Shown: positions 39,111 to 50,693 of the stretch, piece by piece | Numbering within the stretch: position 1 is the stretch's first letter | How the letters are laid out: each line of letters starts with the position of its first letter | NCBI RefSeq assembly: GCF_964340395.1 | Contig: NC_135567.1 | Coordinates: forward strand, 20,002,806-20,066,805 | Direction of reading: 5' to 3' | Source of the DNA: Glandiceps talaboti | Taxonomy: Eukaryota; Hemichordata; Enteropneusta; Spengelidae | DNA: 64,000 nucleotides | Notes under the pieces: model-generated | The model's database searches: none | What the model was told of the DNA's origin: nothing | Seen by the model: only the letters and a program-made list of their open reading frames with translations | Position numbers and translations under genes: made by a program

Positions 39111-39268
39111 CTTGCTGCTAGATGTTCGTGCTTTCTTTCGATACTAATTACTATAAGCGAACGAAGTTCGCAGTGAGGGCTTGCCTTGGATGTTCCATCC
39201 TCGATAGCGATGTTCGGTCGTGTGTCGTATTGTATTGGAAGAACATCCGAGGTCTAGCAGATAGACTA
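39111..39268. mobile_element. MITE family 2, copy 2
   Basis: It shares the ends CTTGCTGCTAGATGTTCG and CCGAGGTCTAGCAG with copy 1 and the internal TGTCGTATTGTA block, and is about 40 bp longer. Confidence 0.65.
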
Positions 39269-40111
39269 ATCGCTACCATGAAAAGAGGCCAATGGTTTGC
39301 GTGATGTTGAAAATAAAACATCCATATGATTATTATATTGAAACGGCTTAGTGAATACACACAACTAGCACTATAAACGGAGATGTGTTCCAACTCAGAC
39401 TCAGACCACTAATGAATATTTTCAGTGATCTGAGGTTACACAGACAAGGAACACAAAATTGCAGTCCCGTGCTTTTAAGTTTTATAATGTTTTGCACTCG
39501 CAAATCCGTGATCAAAGAATGTACACTTGCTATTGGATCCAGGATGAATAAAGTTTAAACGTTGTAAACCTTTCTCGAATATATTCTGACAGTGATGTTG
39601 AATTTGAGGGAAAATTTTGTTTGACAATAGAATAGACTAGCCAAGATTACTGACTACATAGCTCTTCAATGTAAGTGTGAGCAGTGAAGTGAAAACAGCT
39701 AGTGTACTTCCCGTTTCTCGGACAAGGCAACATTATATCGCCCTTCACATGCTATTGTTTGTAATTGATAAAACAAAAGGCGTTCTATGGAATATCATAT
39801 CCCTTCGTCGCTAAAATTAACAGAGACGAGAAAATGACGGAAATGCAAGTTATCGAACATTCAGGACAAACACCTTTTTCAGTTAGAAAAACTTCCCTTT
39901 TTGAAATGGAGATTAGTCCCCAGCATCATTTTCACAAACCTGCGAAGAGGCCTTGATTGACACAACATTGTACAGTCATGGACACAGTCTATCTGAGAGA
40001 CATTCCTTACTGTTCACAAATACAGACATTTCTACTAGGCTACATCCATTTCGTAGGGTCTATGATCCATCTCAGACCGGTTGACCACTAGTGGTCTGAG
40101 GGTCCATGTCG
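39269..40111. other. Intronic, nothing recognised
   Basis: Part of gene B's last intron. A 63-codon plus-strand frame at 39765 has no recognisable domain or splice context. It contains GTAGGGTCTATGAT at about 40055, the arm of the 32867 palindrome. Confidence 0.4.
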
Positions 40112-40637
40112 CCCTGCTTGCATACGGAGTAAGTCGCCTACAAAGAGACAGTTGTGAAACCTGGGCTTACCTGAAATGCTAGTATAGTAGTAACTAAAGA
40201 TTTAACGCATCTGTGTTCAAATATCAGCAATAAATCGACTATTTAGTAATTTTACCTCGCCTTGGCTACAAAAGTACTAGTCCCAGTCCGGAGGACCAGA
40301 AATCCCGAAATCACAAGTTCAATCGTAAAATTTATGCCCAAGCGGACGCCCGATCAAATGTGGCGGAGTTTGTAAGGTGGGACTTTGAAATCAGTCGGAA
40401 CTGGAAAAGTTCCGATTTCGACACCTTTTGTGATCGTACCAGCGACTACTATCGTCAAAAAGATGTAAAATGAGTACATATTCGACCGATTGCTAATATT
40501 TGATAGCTTTATAAAAAAAAATTATATGTAATTATTTTGTTATTGGTGCGAAAGTATTTTGTTTTCGCACTCGCTATAGGACGGTTACTTTTCGTAGGAC
40601 GGTGTTGAGCGAAACGCGTGCACCGTCTGCAAGCAGG
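40112..40637. mobile_element. Larger relative of MITE family 1
   Basis: The ends CCCTGCTTGCATACGG and CCGTCTGCAAGCAGG match family 1 over about 15 bp, but the 500-bp interior is different and non-coding. It may be a longer non-autonomous member sharing the same transposase-recognition ends. Confidence 0.6.
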
Positions 40638-41782
40638 ACTGTGAGCCATGGTACAACATCTGAGCACAGACAAGGAACACAGTTTCTTGTCTGTGATGTG
40701 AGGTACAACTACTGACCATTATCGGATTGAGAGGTGTCAACGAGTTCCAGCAAGATGCTTAGTTTAGACAAACAAGTTTTATTTACACATAGCCCCAAAG
40801 CATAGGCTGGTGGCGTTATTCACCATATGGGTACAGGTGTTAGAAGGTGCTAAAATGTGTTACTTTTAGCATCGGCAGAATTGTAATGTTTTTAAGACAG
40901 TCACTATTTATTTTTGGGTCATATAATCAAATTTGACATGTGTTCTTGGTGAATTATCTGTGCATTGTAAAATACTTTTATTTATTGATCACAATGTTTT
41001 ATATTGATACTGTAACTCTGTTATAGATTATTTATTCTGATGATATTACCTTCGGTTTTTCAAGATAGACACAAACTAAAACTATTGTCACAACATGTTG
41101 ATACAACAGTGATAAGCTATTGAATGGATGTTGGTTTAATTATAGTCTCAGTAGGGAGGTGTCTCTGAAAACTAGTTTATTTTGCATTCCATGAACCTGC
41201 AGTGCTGTTTTGGGATGTCCAGTGTTTACACTATGTTGATCACAGGGTGATTAGAATCGCACAACAGAAGAACCACTTTATAATCTACCACATTGAAGAA
41301 CAATTAATAGATTTAGTTTGCATCTATTGTAGTAAACCGAAGGCTGGATTACCTGTGTCGTATATTTTAGACACATTTGATGTCTTTTTGTTATTTTTAG
41401 TAGGTATTGGACAGATACAGTCCCTTCCTTGTATTCCTATGACTTATCTGGATTTGGGATAAAAACATAGTTTTAACACAGCTGTGGCAATAGATATGTT
41501 GACAGGTTTGTAACTATTAATGACTAACACAGTTACAGAACATTGTGTACCTCAGTTCACACTTGTTTAGGCTGGGTCAGAATTTACTGCAGGGGGAGGG
41601 GGCTGGGAAGAAATTGGGGGGGGGCATGAAAAAAAAGTAAGGGTTCAAAGAAGGGGGGGGGAGCTCATGAAAATTCTGATGGTCTGAAGGGGGCAGCATT
41701 AAATCTCAGGAATGATCGTTTACCAAGTAAATATAAAAATTTGCCGCCTTCTTTCTCTCTACACCTTATTTCTATGCCTATC

Positions 41783-41786
<4 letters not shown>
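40638..41786. other. Intronic, G-rich tracts only
   Basis: No exon is seen. Runs of G at 41590-41670 (several G6-G9 runs) have quadruplex potential. An 86-codon plus-strand frame at 41202 has no domain or splice support. Confidence 0.4.

Positions 41787-41844
<58 letters not shown>
41787..41844. repeat. (CT)n microsatellite
   Basis: About 29 pure CT units. Confidence 0.97.
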
Positions 41845-41847
<3 letters not shown>

Positions 41848-42323
41848 CTGTGGAGATTTTTTTGAGCATTCAAAGATCAGGAGTAGTTGTTTACCTTGTA
41901 GTTTGCACAACTGTACACTTCATTTACCTACCATACATTTAATTATGAGGCAGTCAATAACCAAGCAAATGTGTGTGTTTGCCAAATATCTCTGAATAGG
42001 TAAGTTAAAGTGTAGGTAATATAGCCATAGAGTCGTATAATAATGTATTTGACTCAAGTAACATTGGGGTATTGAAGACAATTTTCAAGTACTCTATGGC
42101 TTTCAATAATATGTATGGATTGACTGTGCTAAAGGTTTTATAGATATGCTTACACTTGCTTACTTTCCTTCACGTCAGATATTGATAAGATAACTGTTAT
42201 ATTTATCGTGTGATTTGAATGCCCAACATTTTCTTTTGTTGACTTTATATTTGATAAAAGATTTTATTGTATTCTGTAAAATCATTTTAAAACACTTTTA
42301 TTTCCAATTTTTCTTTTCCATAG

Positions 42324-42397
42324 GTGCTGTAAAGTTATGAACTCCTTCACTCACCATTCTGCTTCTAAACCAATGTATGTCTGTCCAGATTTTGAAA
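42324..42397 (+). CDS. Weak candidate exon on the plus strand
   Basis: The acceptor TTTTCCATAG precedes it and the donor GAAA/GTAAGC follows. An ATG at 42337 opens 20 codons (NSFTHHSASKPMYVCPDFE) to the donor. Nothing else supports it: no second exon is found and the peptide is too short to classify. The donor lies at the edge of a 47-bp tandem repeat that repeats a similar GAAAGTAAG. Confidence 0.2.
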
Positions 42398-42407
42398 GTA
42401 AGCATGT

Positions 42408-42545
42408 AGATGATTTATATTACTTTGTGTACTGTCAGTGAAAGTAAGTAGATAAAATGATTTATATTACTTTGTGTACTGTCAGTGAAAGTAAGTAGAT
42501 AAAATGATTTATATTACTTTGTGTACTGTCAGTGAAAGTAAGTAT
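42408..42545. repeat. 47-bp tandem repeat, 3 copies
   Basis: GATTTATATTACTTTGTGTA followed by CTGTCAGTGAAAGTAAGTAG and ATAAAAT is repeated. Each unit contains a donor-like GAAAGTAAGT on the plus strand. Confidence 0.9.
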
Positions 42546-42896
42546 ATAAGTTACTTTGTATATACTTAGTATTTATTCAGTGTACTGTCAGTGTTTTTGT
42601 TAGGATGCCGGATGGTAAGAAAGTAACATCTATCTGAGTTCTGTAACCTTGTTTTGCCTGGATGGGCCACAGATTTGTTTTGTATAAGTTATGGGAGTTG
42701 TTGAAAGCGTTAGCAGATTTCCCCTCCACCTATGTTACCAAGGTACCTAAACCATAGCAGTAATTTTGTAAGTGTGTGTTTGCTAATTGTCACATGCTGC
42801 ATGTTTGAAAAGGGAATAGTGGAAAGCAATGTATGCTTAGATGGTTCAACTCCATCAATTCCCCAAACTAGAGTAGCAAGTAACATGCATTGTGTA

Positions 42897-42965
42897 CATG
42901 TATGTATGTATGTATGTATGTATGTATGTATGTATGTATGTATGTATGGATGGATGGATGGATGG

Positions 42966-43026
<61 letters not shown>
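42897..43026. repeat. Compound (GTAT)n-(GGAT)n-(GT)n microsatellite
   Basis: Three simple repeats follow in series. The long Met-Tyr-Val-Cys frames across it are artefacts. Confidence 0.97.
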
Positions 43027-43027
<1 letters not shown>

Positions 43028-43734
43028 ATGGATGGCTATTCAGATGCAGATTATATTGTCGTATTCCTAAAAAAACCTTCTGATATATGTTTTATTTAAA
43101 TACTAGTTGTGTGCAAATACATAACCTATAACATACAATCTAATAGTCAGCATGTACAATGTACATACAGAACACACACTACTCAGTGAGGATTCAAACA
43201 CATAAAATATAATCTAGCATCTGTACTGTCTCCTCAAATGCCCCCTAGAGGTTAACCAGGCATCCAAGTTAAAGATGTTTGATTCTGATGATTAACATAA
43301 AATTTACATAATCATGGTGGACAGCCTAACAGCTGTTGATACACAATCATGCATGTGAAGTGACTTTTTACTACTAAACAAAATAACAATATAATGAAAC
43401 TAAATGACTGAAACAAAACAATAAGGACACTTAACACTAAATCGATCTTGAATAAAAAAGTAAACAACTATGACCTTACACCTGCCTGTCGACATGTCAT
43501 CGATGGTCTGCATCACATATGTGTAGCAGTGTGCATGTTACATTTGTTTTGTTATGCAAATAAATGAGTGCGCTCATGAATAATTGATCGAAATGAAAGT
43601 TTGGTGGGTTTAGAACAGTTGTCTTGACTTCATGGAATGTCCAACACACACCATGTTATGTTTAAATCTATTAATTTCAGCGATAATAGTATTAAAGATA
43701 AATTACAAAAAAGTCAAGATGGCTGTTGACAGTT
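43027..43734. other. Intronic, nothing recognised
   Basis: No ORF, splice-bounded exon or repeat is recognised between two microsatellites. Confidence 0.4.
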
Positions 43735-44137
43735 GGTGTGTGTGTATGTATGTATGTATGTATGTATGTATGTATGTATGTATGTATGTATGTATGTATG
43801 TATGTATGTATGTATGTATGTATGTGTCTGTAAGTATATATGTATGTATGTGTATGTGTGCATGTATTTATGTATGTACGTACGTATGTACATACATACA
43901 TACATACATACATACCACATACACACACATATTACATACATACGTACGTACGTACGTGTGTGTGTGTGCGTGCGTGCGTGTGTGCGTGCGTGCATGCATG
44001 CATGTATGTATGTATGTATATATGTTATTATGTATGTATGTATGTATGTACATATGTATAAGTATGTATGTATGTATGTATGTATGTATGTATGTATGTA
44101 TGTATGTTATTATGTATGTATGTATGTATGTACGTAT
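43735..44137. repeat. Large (GTAT)n compound microsatellite with strand switch
   Basis: GTAT units run on one strand, then switch to CATA (about 43889-43920), then ACGT/GTGC variants, then GTAT again. The switch makes a large imperfect palindrome. All the long frames here are repeat artefacts. Confidence 0.95.
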
Positions 44138-44277
44138 ATGTTATTTGCCAAATACCGTTCCATATCTTGCTGCGAGAGGTAATTTTTCCGGTAATAACGG
44201 AGAGCCGGAGGCGAGCCGTTATACCGGAAAAATTAACTCGAGCAGCAAGATCTGGAACAGTATTTGGCAAATAACAT
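44138..44277. repeat. 140-bp hairpin abutting the GTAT microsatellite
   Basis: ATGTTATTTGCCAAATAC at the left is matched by GTATTTGGCAAATAACAT at the right, with arms of about 60 bp (few mismatches) and a short GAGCCGGAGGCGAG loop. Its left edge touches the GTAT microsatellite directly. No coding content. Confidence 0.9.
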
Positions 44278-45012
44278 ACTTATACGTCACCTGCGACGAT
44301 GAATTAATTTTTGAATGTCTAAAAATGCTGTTTCATTTTAAATAAAATCACTTCCGCGTTATACTGTTGAGCGTAGTATCATCCACCACTCCGATAACTG
44401 CAATGCGGTTGTTTACGCGTCAGCCTTAAACTTTATCATCCAATCAGAGTGCGCGTTTGCTCAGTAGTATGATGTATTGTTTACTATTTGCATATCACTC
44501 AGCGATATATTCAAACTTATAACCATCAGCTAAAAAATGAGTGCGTCTTTGTTTTGCGTACTGTATTCCATTAAATGTACAAAAATGTTCGTGATATGCT
44601 ATCTTGTTCTAGTTAGGCAAAAACTGCACCCTCTGTGGTGGTAATTTTCATATCCTTCATAAATTTAGGAATTCATGTTTACGATCGCGTGACGACCGCG
44701 AGTTCGCCGTCACTGGACTTTCGCCGTTCTGTGTGAAATGTTTGGCTTTTTCCCTGTAACATGAAAAGTACAGTTCAAAGACTTGTTACAATTTATACAA
44801 CGGTGATATTTTGTTCGGTTGACAACAAATTTGGCATTGGAAATGCTGGTTATAGCTGTATTTCTAGTTGTCTGCTAGATTTGTTTACAAGGGGACGTGC
44901 AGTGATCATGTGATACAACAAGCAAAAATACGGCTGTTGGTGAAAAATACGCCTGTGTATCTGCAGGGCTCTCGACCAATCAGAATGCGAGATTGGTGAC
45001 AGGTGACGTATA
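44278..45012. other. Intronic, nothing recognised
   Basis: No exon or repeat is recognised. It contains a CCAATCAGAGTGCGCG-type stretch at 44438 and another CCAATCAGAATGCGAG at 44976, perhaps the ends of an undefined dispersed element. Confidence 0.35.
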
Positions 45013-45152
45013 AATATGTATATGTATGTATGTATGTATGTATGTATCATTGTATGTATGTATCATTGTATGTATGTATGTATGTATGTATGTATGTATG
45101 TATGTATGTGTGTATGTATGTATGTATGTATGTATGTATGTATGTATGTATA
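45013..45152. repeat. (GTAT)n microsatellite
   Basis: About 140 bp of GTAT, interrupted twice by ATCATT. Confidence 0.95.
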
Positions 45153-45784
45153 TGTAATTGTATGTTATTAAAAATCTTGTTTGTACTTTATTGGATAAAT
45201 GCATGTGTACATGTTTGCACTTTTGCATGTGTCTGTTTGCGGTGAAAGCATGCATGAGAAGATCATCGGTCAAACCAGGCAATCGTCTCTCTCAGGTCAG
45301 CTTCAACTTCTGTGTCAAATCACCTGTTTTCTACCGAAAATTCCATACGATCTCTTCTTTGATCAAAAATAATAATCGTCTCTCTTTTTTTAAACGAATC
45401 TTTCAATACTGAGGAGAGAGTTTGCAGCCAGAATTATGCAGTGCATTTATTTGTATTTAACATAATCACAACAATGCAAATGAGAAAAGTAAATGTTGTT
45501 ACTGTGTTTTGCTCTGTACTCAGTGCTTTAATTTGGTCAAATTTCCCCAATTTTCCAATGTTGATTGGCTTCGTTCTAGACAGGTCAAAGTATTCAAAGT
45601 ATTTGGGTTATTTGTAATAACAGGTACAGATATCAAAATATATATTTAGAAGTTTCTCTCCAGATTTGACTTTTAGATTTCGAGAAACCAAATGAATTTG
45701 AGAGCCATGGAATTTTACTTCATTGTGGCGTGCATCGCAAAATTCTTGAACTGAGGGTTACATAATGGTCAGTACAAAACACAG

Positions 45785-45906
45785 GAACAGGCCAGGTACA
45801 GGCCAGACCAGGTACAGGCCAGTCTAGGTACAGGCCAGGTATAGACCAGGTACAGGCCAGTCTAGGTACAGGCCAGGTATAGACCAGGTACAGGCCAGGC
45901 CAGTCT
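45785..45906. repeat. Short CAGGTACAGGC minisatellite
   Basis: Units of CAGGTACAGGCCAG(G/T) and GGTATAGACCAGGTACAGGC alternate over about 120 bp. Confidence 0.85.
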
Positions 45907-46344
45907 AGGTATTGCCTGAATATTTTTTTGGATTCACATTCGGATCCATGGTAAATTTCATATTCCCTTTAAATGCTAATTCAACAATGTTAGTTCTCAA
46001 ATATGTTCACATTCTATGAATACTCTGGACCGCTCAAACGATATCTCTCTTGAAAACAATTTATTACCAATTTTGAAGAGTATGCACACTTAGATGTGTC
46101 ATAGAGTGTGTAGTAGGCAAGTAGAAATCAAAGTCTATTTGTTACATTGGCACAAAGGAAGTGAGTATCAATGGTAGGTGTATACCCAATGATGGAAATC
46201 TAATAGAATGCACCCATCACCTGACCTGATTTTTCATGCCAACTTTCATTAACTTTTGATTTCAATTTTGTATTCATACTTTTATATACCTTCACACATC
46301 ACCATACTGCAATGTCTCTTCATTGTCCAGTACGGAAGTCTATT

Positions 46345-46892
46345 GGGGACTTCATATTTCACACTTCACAGTTCATTCTTCACATTTCATACTTCATACT
46401 TCATACTTCACACTTTACACTTTACATTTCACACTTCATTTTCACACTTCATACTTCATACTTCACACTTCACATTTCATACTTCATACTTCACACTTCA
46501 TTCTTCACACTTCATACTTCACATGTCACACTTCACACTTCATACTTCATTCTTCACACTTCAGTCTTCACACTTCACATTTCACACTTCACTTTCAATC
46601 TTCATAATTCACTCTTCACACTTCACACTTCATACTGCACACTTCACACTTCATACTTCACACTTCATACTTCACACTTCATTCGTCACACTTCATACTG
46701 CACACTTCATATTTCACACTTCATATTTCACACTTCATACTTCACACTTCACATTTCACACTTCACACTTCACATGTCATACTTCATACTGCACACTTCA
46801 CTTTTAATCTTCACACTTCACTCTTCATACTGCACACTTCACACTTTATACTTCACACTTCATATTTCACACTTCATACTTCACACTTCACA
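46345..46892. repeat. CTTCACACTT/CTTCATA minisatellite
   Basis: About 550 bp are built from roughly 10-bp units of CTTCACACTTCATACTTCAC type. It opens His/Ser/Phe-Leu-rich frames up to 197 codons in all three plus frames, which rules out coding. Confidence 0.95.
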
Positions 46893-47968
46893 AAAGGGAA
46901 GATGAATCCAAAAACATTTTCTGGCCTGGCCCAGCGTGTACCTGGCCTACACCTGCGTTTTGTATTGACCGTAATACATGACGTAAACAAATTGTATAGA
47001 ATCAAAGTACAGACCTTTAGCATGCTTACCATGAAGTACGTAAACATTCCAATGGACTCTAGCAATGTTATGAGGTTTGAATTTGTTTATTATTTTTACC
47101 GTGGAAACGAGTGAACATATCCCGGGTATGTAGGGGATCGCGAAGGCCCAGCAAAGTCGAGTGTGGCAAGCTTTCCTATACTGAGACTAGCTAGCGGTGT
47201 AGAGCTAAATTTCTTGCATAAATCATAAAATTGTTAGTTGCGTTAATTTGACCTGATCACACAACATCATGTCATGTCATGTCATGTCACATATACGTGT
47301 AATTGTTCTAATAATTTTCAGATTCAATGCAAGACTACAAAGTACTGTATTCAACTCTGGTTTATGCAGCTACTTTCTTTTCCAAATTTTCCTTTTTGCC
47401 AATTGAGGTTATATCATGTACTATAGCCAAGATTTCTCGATCATCAATATTAATCGATCACGATCATTTTCCAGGGTTTTCCAGGGGTAGGGAGCATTTT
47501 TCCAGGGTTTTCCAGGGAGGGTTTAAATTCCAGGGTTTTCCAGGACCATGCAAACCTTGCTTAGCATACTTAGATTGGTATCACAAAGTCCTGAAAATTT
47601 CAGATTTCTTATAGTTTGGCACACCTTTTTGCCAATTGAGGGTGATATCGTGTACTATAGCCAAAATTTTTGCATGCCAACAATTACTATGTGCTGAGGA
47701 ACAGATAACTAAAGACTACCCTTACAGAAAGCATAGAGTTTAAATCTGGTACACTTGTTTAGTTGACTGTGTGATAAATGACTGTATACATCTGTTAACA
47801 AAAGACAAGGAGATGAAGATTCTGATGTATGGTGTGCACTGTTGAAAAAAACATTATGATTTAGTACAACCAGAAAATATGAACCAGAAAATATACACCA
47901 TATTTTCTGTTCAAATGTGTATAAGTCAACTTACAAGTGCTAAATTTGTAATATAGCTCACATCCTAC
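46893..47968. other. Intronic, one CCAGGGTTTTCCAGG repeat patch
   Basis: At 47468-47550 the motif TTCCAGGGTTTTCCAGG recurs four times. The block GCCAATTGAGGTTATATCATGTACTATAGCCA-type sequence near 47400 is repeated near 47630. No exon is seen before the donor at 47969. Confidence 0.5.
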
Positions 47969-48388
47969 CTTTTTCAACTTGTTTTATTTGAATATACACG
48001 TTTCTCCTTTCAGCCACCGATTCAAAGACTGCATCTACCTTCTCTAGGACATGTAGTAGTTTCTCTCTCTCATCCACGAGTTCTTCCTCTTTCTGTCTCA
48101 CCTCTTGTTTCAGGTAGATAAACTCCATGAGGACTGTTTTCTCATCTTTGGGTTCTTGTAGGCTTTCCCTAATTAGGGCTATGGTAATGTCTCTATCCAT
48201 ACGTTTTGCTCTTTTTATTTGTTTTAGCATTATATTAAGCTCAGACTGTTCTGTTATTTTTGATTTTACGTACACTCTCTCATACAATATATCACTATAT
48301 GATGGCGTGTATTTATCAGTCATGGTATCACCCTCTGCTACATCCTCAGCAGATCTGTCATCGGTGCCAGTAACTTCAGTTGTGATAT
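47969..48388 (-). CDS. Gene B exon 9: coiled coil
   Basis: This is a 420-nt phase 1-1 exon (140 codons), acceptor TTTTTTTTAAG above 48388 and donor AAAAG/GTAGGA below 47969. After a short acidic-polar start it is predicted coiled coil (IKRAKRMDRDITIALIRES, KDEKTVLMEFIYLKQEVRQK, EEELVDEREKLLHVLEKVD). It aligns with the C-terminal part of gene A exon 8 through the DEK..L..Y.KQ.VR..E pattern. It lacks the RRHSF linker of gene A. It sits between the second TRADD-N-like exon, 5 kb upstream, and the NHL exon. Confidence 0.75.
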
Positions 48389-48501
48389 CTTAAAAAAAAA
48401 TAACCAACATCATTTTACTTTCTTTAACAATTCCTTCTTGTAATAAAGCTATGTTTTGTGTCATTGTCATTTGTTTTATATACCATATATATATATAAAG
48501 G

Positions 48502-48735
48502 GTCTCACTGGAGAGAACAGTGCTCGATGCAATATTAGTAGCGAGCATTATAGACTTAATTCAAAAGAATAAGGATGTTATAAGTCGTACTCAGAGTTTC
48601 ACACTTCCTCAGCTTGATAATCACAGAGGAAGCATGAAACTCTGAGTAACGACTTATAACATCCTTATTCTTTTGAATTAAGTCTATAATGCTAGCTACT
48701 AATATTGCATCGAGCACTGTTCTCTTCAGTGAGAC
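48502..48735. repeat. 234-bp hairpin flanked by TA-rich sequence
   Basis: The arms of about 105 bp are near-perfect inverted repeats. The left starts GTCTCACTGGAGAGAACAGT, the right ends ACTGTTCTCTTCAGTGAGAC, and the loop is near CTTGATAATCACAG. (AT)n stands directly at the left and (TA)n shortly after the right. No ORF. It lies in gene B intron 8, less than 120 bp upstream of the coiled-coil exon. Confidence 0.92.
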
Positions 48736-49413
48736 ACTTACATATGAGTGTGTATATATATAACTAACTTTACACTGAGGTTCTATATATAAATGATATC
48801 ATGAACAATACAGTTCTGACCCAAATATTTCAAAGAGATTGAGCTACTCTTCATCGGTGGGTCTCCAGTTCTGTCAAACAAATCAAGTTCTGTTACACTT
48901 TTAATACTGAAGACAGTAGTTTTTGTCATGCAATATATATATTGGTGGCCACCAATGTAACGTTCTTGTACTGTTGGGGTGATTTATTTGTATTCTGTGT
49001 TCTGTGTTTATTTTGATCATTTGACGATAAGGTCAAATTCTGTAAAAGAATAAGGTTAAAGGGTAAGGGGAGGGTAATCGTTGAATATATAGTAGTAGCT
49101 GCCACCAGGTACTAACTGACTTCCATTGATTAATTGTCGAACTTTAGCCAGCACCAACCAAAATAAAATTGAATGTTGTCTTCACTTGTCGTAGTGTTGT
49201 CGATATGGTCTTCTTCCGATGTCTCACTGGTTCGATGATTCAGAAATCGGGGAGGGGAATCTATAGTATGGGGTTAACGACCCAAAGATCGCCAGAAAAT
49301 ACACTAGAGAAAAATATCTCAAATGGAACACTTGACTTTATTCTCTTCAAGTATTGTGTAAAAGTTGAACAGATCAGAGTTGCTGCACTTATCGCCAAAC
49401 TGGTTAAAGTAAA

Positions 49414-50187
49414 AGGTCGGCATTGTTGGGGCGGCATCTTTCTTTGACTTCGCTTGGGTCGGCATTGTTGGGGAAGCATCTTTCTTTGACTTCGCTTGGG
49501 TCGGCATTGTCGGGGCGGCATCTTTCTTTGACTTCGCTTGGGTCGGCATTGTTGGGCGGCATCTTTCGTTGACTTCGTTGGGGGCGGCATTGTCTGGGCA
49601 GCATCTTTCGTTGACTTCGCTTGGGTCGGCATTGTCCAGGCGACATCTTTCGTTGACTTCGCTGGGGGCAGCATTGTCGGGGCAGCATCTTTCGTTGACT
49701 TCGCTTGGGTCGGCATTGTTAGGGCGGCATCTTTCGTTGACTTCGCTGGGGTCGGCATTGTCGGGGTGGCATCTTTCGTTGACTTTTATGGGGTCGGCAT
49801 TGTCTGGGTGACATCTTTTGTTGGGGGAACAGGTTTCTTAACTGGTGTTGAACTTGGCATCTGGGTAGTAATTTTTCTTTTCTTAGGTTTATCGGCCTCC
49901 CTCAAAGCTGCTAGTGGGTCATAACTTTCTCTGCCCAGTTCTCTTTCTAATTTGGCGCTGGAAGTTCACCTGGACTGTTGCAGGATTATTCCATGACAGT
50001 GTCGGTCCAGGTGGTGTGTTCTTCTTTTGGGGCTGAAATTATATTTGGGCTTCTTATCTGGACGTCTACAGATGTGATCAGTCAGTCGTCTAAATTTGCC
50101 TCCGCAGTGGATGCACACCAATCGTTCGGACGGGTGACTCCTTCGGTCCCGGGGTTCCTGAACATAATCTCCTTTTGGCCTTGACAT
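49414..50187 (-). pseudogene. C2HC zinc-finger protein with 14-residue repeats, decayed
   Basis: ATG at 50187 follows a TATA box by about 50 bp. The frame encodes a basic N-terminus, a Cys/His cluster (CIHCGGKFRRLTDHIC, a C2HC-type arrangement) and KRR-rich sequence, then meets TGA at 49966. The same frame reopens immediately (DPLAALREADKPKKRKI), passes a TAA near 49792, and continues into about nine 42-bp repeats encoding AKSTKDAAPTMPTQ. A one-base shift then changes frame. It lies downstream of the Gypsy remnant on the same strand; whether it belongs to that element or is a separate insert is unclear. Nucleic-acid binding is inferred from the finger and basic repeats. Confidence 0.55.
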
Positions 50188-50236
50188 CTTTACAGTGGGG
50201 GTTTGCCGACGAAGTGCGGTCCCACGAGGTTTGGGC

Positions 50237-50245
50237 CTTTTTATA
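50237..50245 (-). promoter_or_regulatory. TATA box (TATAAAAAG)
   Basis: TATAAAAAGGCCC on the minus strand lies 50 bp above the ATG at 50187. That spacing allows a start site about 30 bp downstream and a 20-nt leader. It is the clearest core promoter in the window. Confidence 0.5.
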
Positions 50246-50693
50246 CTGCATTTCTCCCCAAATCATTTCTCTACATTTTAGCTACATCTTTTCCATTCCG
50301 TGTGTTACATTACAACTCTTACGTTGGCAGTCAATGACATGCAATTACGACGATAATTTGTCCTTGCAAACATGTAACCTTGGGCAAGGACCATAGTGGT
50401 GTGTCACTATAAGGTTCAGTGTTATATGTTTGGCGACCAATTTGTCTCAGTCACTAATATTTCCGATACACATTTTCTCATGATGCTCGCAAGCTGTAGA
50501 CACGTGTCTGACGCATGTACTAAAAATTATGAGTCTATCCTCTCGTACTTGTCGATCCGTCCAAAATCTTGTATGTTATGACTTCTTTATCTAGCATCTC
50601 GTCAATTAACTTCGTTGTTTTGTTTCGGGCCCACACTGATTGGCGACAGGGTTGTTGCTTGATCGGTGGGTGGTCTCCAGTATTAATACTATG

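Noticed and set aside
43632-45245. Long Met-Tyr-Val-Cys and His-Thr-Tyr-Ile frames
   Set aside because: They arise from GTAT/CATA microsatellites on both strands and in several frames.
46256-46905. Three overlapping His/Ser/Leu-rich frames up to 197 codons
   Set aside because: All three plus-strand frames are open because of the CTTCACACTT minisatellite; not a gene.
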